This document shows, piece after piece, positions 4,682-7,806 of a stretch of 7,806 nt of DNA (positions within the stretch are counted from its first letter, which is position 1; the number at the start of each line of letters is the position of its first letter). Source of the stretch: Alistipes sp. UBA943 (lineage in GTDB: Bacteria > Bacteroidota > Bacteroidia > Bacteroidales > Rikenellaceae). The notes beneath the pieces are model-generated. The model did no database searches. It was not told where the DNA came from and worked only from the letters and a program-made list of their open reading frames with translations. The position numbers were made by a program, and so were the translations under genes. Where the stretch lies: NCBI GenBank assembly GCA_002293345.1, contig DBDB01000029.1, positions 12,253 through 20,058 on the forward strand. The letters are read 5' to 3'.

Positions 4682-7600
4682 TTAGGGCATCGGCGGCGTG
4701 GCATTCACGCAGCGGATGGACATGCCGTTATCGCCAGGGTGGCCCTCTTCATATTCGTCATTGCTGCTCGGATACAGTGTTGTTTGGAAGAAACTTAAGG
4801 CGCTAACATAGCCATGACCATAAACCTTCGATGACAACCAGTAGTACCCCCAATTCAGTCTCATAAAAGAACCTGCCGGGTTATAGGTACGGATTCCTAC
4901 AGCAGGGATGAACAAGTCCTTATTGTCGGAAACGGTGGCTGCGTGAGGCAAAAGGCCGGTGCGAACAACCGTGGCGGGGTCGGGAATACTTTCGGGAACA
5001 GAAACATATTCGTTGCTGATGTAATACACGACAGCACCTCTTGAAGTTCTTGCATTCTCCCATCTTCCAAATCGAGTCCCGAAAGGCGTGTAGGTGCCCG
5101 AATAGGGTCTCGCCATCGTCAGTGGATCGCCGGACGGGATGCGCCACTCGTTATCAGTGATCTTCGCACAAATATCGCCCTGCCCTTTCTCCCGATTGAA
5201 CGTCGGGAAATAATTGAAATAGGCACTGGCACTCGACGCCGGTGTGAAGGGCGAAGTGCTACCGCCATAAGGCCAGAGCCCATTGGCCGGAAGTATGAAT
5301 TCTTCGTTGACCCACACCACGTCGCTGCCGTCAGTTGACCATTGGCCAATGTCGCCTATCATTGCCACCATCGACCCCCATTTGAAGTAGAGCGCGTAGA
5401 CCGGTTCGTCCGCCAAACCGCCGAGACCGATGAATTCGTCGCCTCGGGCGATATTACTATCTACCCAGGTGCCTTTATAGGTGCTCGATCCCCGGATCGT
5501 CAGCTCGATCTCGTCACCCCGGTACGGGTCGGGATTACCGTTCTTTCGGCGCTCGACCAGAGCGTCAAAGTCGCTCTTTTTAATCCCCGGCATTCCAGGA
5601 GCAGCAAAAAACTTGTCGAAAGGGGACTGCCTGATCGTAACGGTGGTGGTCGCACTGCCCGCGCTGATCGTGACGGTCGCCGTGCGTGCCGATACCCCCG
5701 ATTCTGTATAGGGGTACTCGTCTATGGCGAAGGGTTTTATGGCGGTTGTGCCTGAGGCGCCGGTGTCGCCGGCGGCAATGCCGGTCAGCCAGCCCGTGCC
5801 GTGGTTCGCGCCTGTACTGTATTCGATGCTCTCGATCTTCCACCCGCCGGGGTTGTCGGTGGTGATTTTCAGCGTGTCGCCGGGATAGGTGAACCAGTCG
5901 CCTTCGCCATAGGCGGAAATGCCGCCGTCGTACGCAAACCCATCGTACTCGAACGGGCCGTTCGCCGTCAGTTCCGGTTGCCATGGCACACAGCGGACGG
6001 CGAGGCCCTCCAATTTAAACATTCCTGTCGTTTGACCGGCACTGTGCAATCTGGAAGGTGTTGCGGCGTTTTGAGCGGTGGAAAAGTGCATATATTCGCC
6101 ATGCTGGTCTGAGCGCGATGTGCCCGACCAATAACGAGCCCAGATATGCTGATTGTGGTAATCGCCGTTGTGCAACCTGCCATCAAATTCATCTCCCGTC
6201 AACGGCGAAGGATTGGAACCATTTATACTATTCCTGTGCCGGCCTCCCGTAAAGGGCAGGAACATCGACCAGTCGGGATTGCCGGGGCCTCCTTTCACCG
6301 CGCCGGCCGGAAGCCCGGCCTTGCCGTGGCCGTCGACACCCCAACCGACCCAATAGTTCGTAAGCTGTTGATCAGCCGCCGCACCACCGAAGGTACCGCC
6401 GTTCCAACCTCCGTTATCCGTACCGCCGACCGGTAAACACCACTTGCCCTCGACACCCGATTCGGCATAGGCGCACGGGTCGCCCAAACCGTTCGCTACA
6501 TCGGAATCCCAAGAGGAATCTGTATTCCTGTATGGAACACCTTTGTACCAAAGGGTCGCCTCGGCTTTGACCGCGGCGAGCGCTTCGGCCTCCGTGGCGG
6601 TACCGCGGAAGCCCGCGGGCGCCCAAACAAGGTCGTCGGGAGAGTATAGTTTTTCGTGCCCTCCGGCGCTGGTGGAGGCGATCAGCGAGCCCCACTTGAA
6701 ATAGGCGACATAGACCGTCTCGTCGGCCAGCGCACCGAACTCGGAGGCTGCGGCGACAGGCGTACCCGCGTACTCCTTCGAGCCGCGCAGGGTCAACTTG
6801 CCACTCTCCACGCCTACGCCCAACACTCCGGGAGAGGCCAAAAAGCCCCCGCCATGCTGCTCGGCCTTAACCGTCAGGCGCAGGTTGCCCGCCACCACGT
6901 CGAACTCCGCCGGTCGAAGCGAATGTGTGGGAGCAGGGCAGGGCTTTACGCGGACACGGATCGCTCCCAAACCTTGCGGGCCGGAGGATTCATCCACCGT
7001 CAGCCAATCTTGATACCAATCGAGCTTATCGCTATAGCGACTTTGGGAGAACGGAGTACCGGCTAAATTATGCAAGCCGGGATAGACGATATTCTCGATC
7101 TTCCAACCTCCGGGATAGTTGGTGTAAACCTTCAAGTTCTGAACAAGCTCATAGCCGTCCGCCCGGTCACTTTCCCAGCTTCGGAAGGTTTCCAACCTGC
7201 CTGCTGCCAGGTAATACTGTCCGCTGTAAACTATGTCGTTCAGGTCGTGGTCGTCGTGAACCTCCAGGTCGACTATCAGGTCGCCCGGCAAGACGTCGTT
7301 GTCGAGGATTTCATCCGCGCTGTCGTAGCCTATGTTATTTACCTTGACGATGTTGACAATGTATTTGTGGTTGCGAAGGATATCTATGTGCTTCAACTCG
7401 TCGTCGTCGGGGTCGGCTGTCCCCTTGTCGTCGTTCCTGCGCAGGTTTACACGGAACCAACGGCCCATAAGGTCGGCATCTGTGTCGTGCAGGTCGGCCT
7501 CAATCAGCAACGCCACGGCGTCTTGCCACGATGTGCCGCCAAAGTTGTCGGCGTCTTCGGGCGCCGCCGTCTCGGGCAGGAAAATCGCATCGGTGAACGA

Positions 7601-7806
7601 CTGCGCCGCCGTCGGTACCGCGTATGATATCCCCGTGTCGGCGACAGGTTCCGCGTCGGCGGGTATATTCAGAGCCGTCGACGAAGCCGCCGGAAGCGTC
7701 AAAGCCTCGCCGTTGGCATTCAACAGTACGATTTGCTTCATGTTGAACGTGGTGAAACCTGCGCCCGGCGTCGGCGACTCTCCGCTGGTTGTCAATCCCG
7801 CACCTC
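4682..7806 (-). CDS. Large fimbrillin/Mfa-like surface protein with two BACON-FISUMP-like modules, 5'-partial
   Basis: At least 1040 residues are visible and the frame runs off the right edge, so signal peptide and N-terminus are unseen; a TTG at 7795 lies within the open frame and is not a credible start. Numbering from that codon: residues 1-190 resemble the C-terminal domain of Bacteroidales Mfa-like/fimbrillin proteins, with the signature HIDILRNHKYIVNIVKVN and IGYDSADE (137-162). About 188-313 and 605-724 look like BACON-type Ig folds, each with PGGWKIE and ending in a strand that closes on Gln. About 314-604 and 725-1037 resemble FISUMP domains, with YFKWGS, W(C/R)(L/I)P, YW(S/L)S and endings AVRCV/SIRCV. 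Asp-rich stretches at 121-133 and 180-187 might bind metal. The protein is probably exported and anchored as a fimbrial, tip-like or glycan-binding adhesin; no enzymatic motif is seen. A terminator follows. Family calls are by eye. Confidence 0.82.
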   Translation of the reverse strand, partial: GAGLTTSGESPTPGAGFTTFNMKQIVLLNANGEALTLPAASSTALNIPADAEPVADTGISYAVPTAAQSFTDAIFLPETAAPEDADNFGGTSWQDAVALLIEADLHDTDADLMGRWFRVNLRRNDDKGTADPDDDELKHIDILRNHKYIVNIVKVNNIGYDSADEILDNDVLPGDLIVDLEVHDDHDLNDIVYSGQYYLAAGRLETFRSWESDRADGYELVQNLKVYTNYPGGWKIENIVYPGLHNLAGTPFSQSRYSDKLDWYQDWLTVDESSGPQGLGAIRVRVKPCPAPTHSLRPAEFDVVAGNLRLTVKAEQHGGGFLASPGVLGVGVESGKLTLRGSKEYAGTPVAAASEFGALADETVYVAYFKWGSLIASTSAGGHEKLYSPDDLVWAPAGFRGTATEAEALAAVKAEATLWYKGVPYRNTDSSWDSDVANGLGDPCAYAESGVEGKWCLPVGGTDNGGWNGGTFGGAAADQQLTNYWVGWGVDGHGKAGLPAGAVKGGPGNPDWSMFLPFTGGRHRNSINGSNPSPLTGDEFDGRLHNGDYHNQHIWARYWSGTSRSDQHGEYMHFSTAQNAATPSRLHSAGQTTGMFKLEGLAVRCVPWQPELTANGPFEYDGFAYDGGISAYGEGDWFTYPGDTLKITTDNPGGWKIESIEYSTGANHGTGWLTGIAAGDTGASGTTAIKPFAIDEYPYTESGVSARTATVTISAGSATTTVTIRQSPFDKFFAAPGMPGIKKSDFDALVERRKNGNPDPYRGDEIELTIRGSSTYKGTWVDSNIARGDEFIGLGGLADEPVYALYFKWGSMVAMIGDIGQWSTDGSDVVWVNEEFILPANGLWPYGGSTSPFTPASSASAYFNYFPTFNREKGQGDICAKITDNEWRIPSGDPLTMARPYSGTYTPFGTRFGRWENARTSRGAVVYYISNEYVSVPESIPDPATVVRTGLLPHAATVSDNKDLFIPAVGIRTYNPAGSFMRLNWGYYWLSSKVYGHGYVSALSFFQTTLYPSSNDEYEEGHPGDNGMSIRCVNATPPMP
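4685..5983 (-). other. Module B: second BACON-like plus FISUMP-like domains
   Basis: This is the second copy (residues about 605-1037), ending at the C-terminus. Matching landmarks in the same order are DNPGGWKIESI, TGWLTGI, TTTVTIRQS, LTIRGSSTYKGTWV, LADEPVYALYFKWGSMVAM, DICAKITDNEWRIPSG, YYWLSSK and GMSIRCVNA. The two copies are clearly diverged at DNA level, so the duplication is old or has been diversified. There is no separate C-terminal sorting domain after the last RCV motif, only about 7 residues. Confidence 0.65.
5984..7234 (-). other. Module A: BACON-like plus FISUMP-like domains
   Basis: This is the first copy of the duplicated unit (residues about 188-604 by the numbering of the parent entry). 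Its Ig-like part has NYPGGWKIENI, WLTVDESSG and LRLTVKAEQ. Its FISUMP-like part has LTLRGSKEYAGTPV, LADETVYVAYFKWGSLIA, a paired Cys region (DPCAYAE then KWCLPVGG), RYWSGTS and LEGLAVRCVPW. It carries a roughly 150-residue Gly/Asn/His-rich middle that module B does not match closely. Confidence 0.65.

Noticed and set aside
7070..7627. Plus-strand Val-rich open frame opposite the surface-protein gene
   Set aside because: It is the antisense of Asp/Asn-rich codons in the real gene; the minus-strand frame has recognisable domains and continues over 3 kb.

Overview
The window looks like chromosome from a moderately GC-rich member of the Bacteroidales, most like Alistipes or a relative (Rikenellaceae). 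This is inferred from four things: a Mfa-like/fimbrillin C-terminal domain joined to FISUMP-like domains in a large surface protein, a promoter of the Bacteroidetes type (TTTG, then TAnnTTTG) upstream of psd, A-rich sequence instead of clear Shine-Dalgarno sites before starts, and the style of the UvrB and short Psd proteins. No tRNA, rRNA, CRISPR array, transposase or phage gene is visible.

Layout from left to right. (1) Positions 1-1752, plus strand: the 3' five-sixths of uvrB, the damage-verification helicase of nucleotide excision repair, cut by the left edge. (2) Positions 1753-2251: about 500 bases without a credible gene, carrying an unusually dense series of perfect short inverted repeats. 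One 12-bp inverted repeat (2019-2030 with 2127-2138) encloses further hairpins, so the stretch may be a dispersed palindromic repeat or a structured RNA. (3) Positions 2252-3379, plus strand: an iron-type alcohol/aldehyde reductase of the YqhD family with all metal ligands intact. (4) On the minus strand, converging on it with only 4 bases between the stop codons: a two-gene unit, psd (4396-3743) then a stand-alone riboflavin kinase domain (3731-3384). It is read from a good Bacteroidetes-type promoter at about 4420-4455. (5) Positions 4397-4681: an intergenic stretch with that promoter, a second weaker promoter, a hairpin over the -33 region, and a terminator for the gene upstream. (6) Positions 4682-7806, minus strand: most of a large surface protein cut by the right edge, made of a fimbrillin-like tail followed by two copies of a [BACON-like + FISUMP-like] module.

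The genes do not form one pathway. uvrB is DNA repair, the YqhD-like enzyme detoxifies or reduces aldehydes, psd makes phosphatidylethanolamine, the small kinase makes FMN, and the last gene is probably an exported adhesin or fimbrial tip-like protein. The points most worth a second look are the hairpin-packed spacer, the riboflavin kinase that lacks the FAD synthetase half found in ordinary bacterial RibF, and the duplicated modular architecture of the surface protein.
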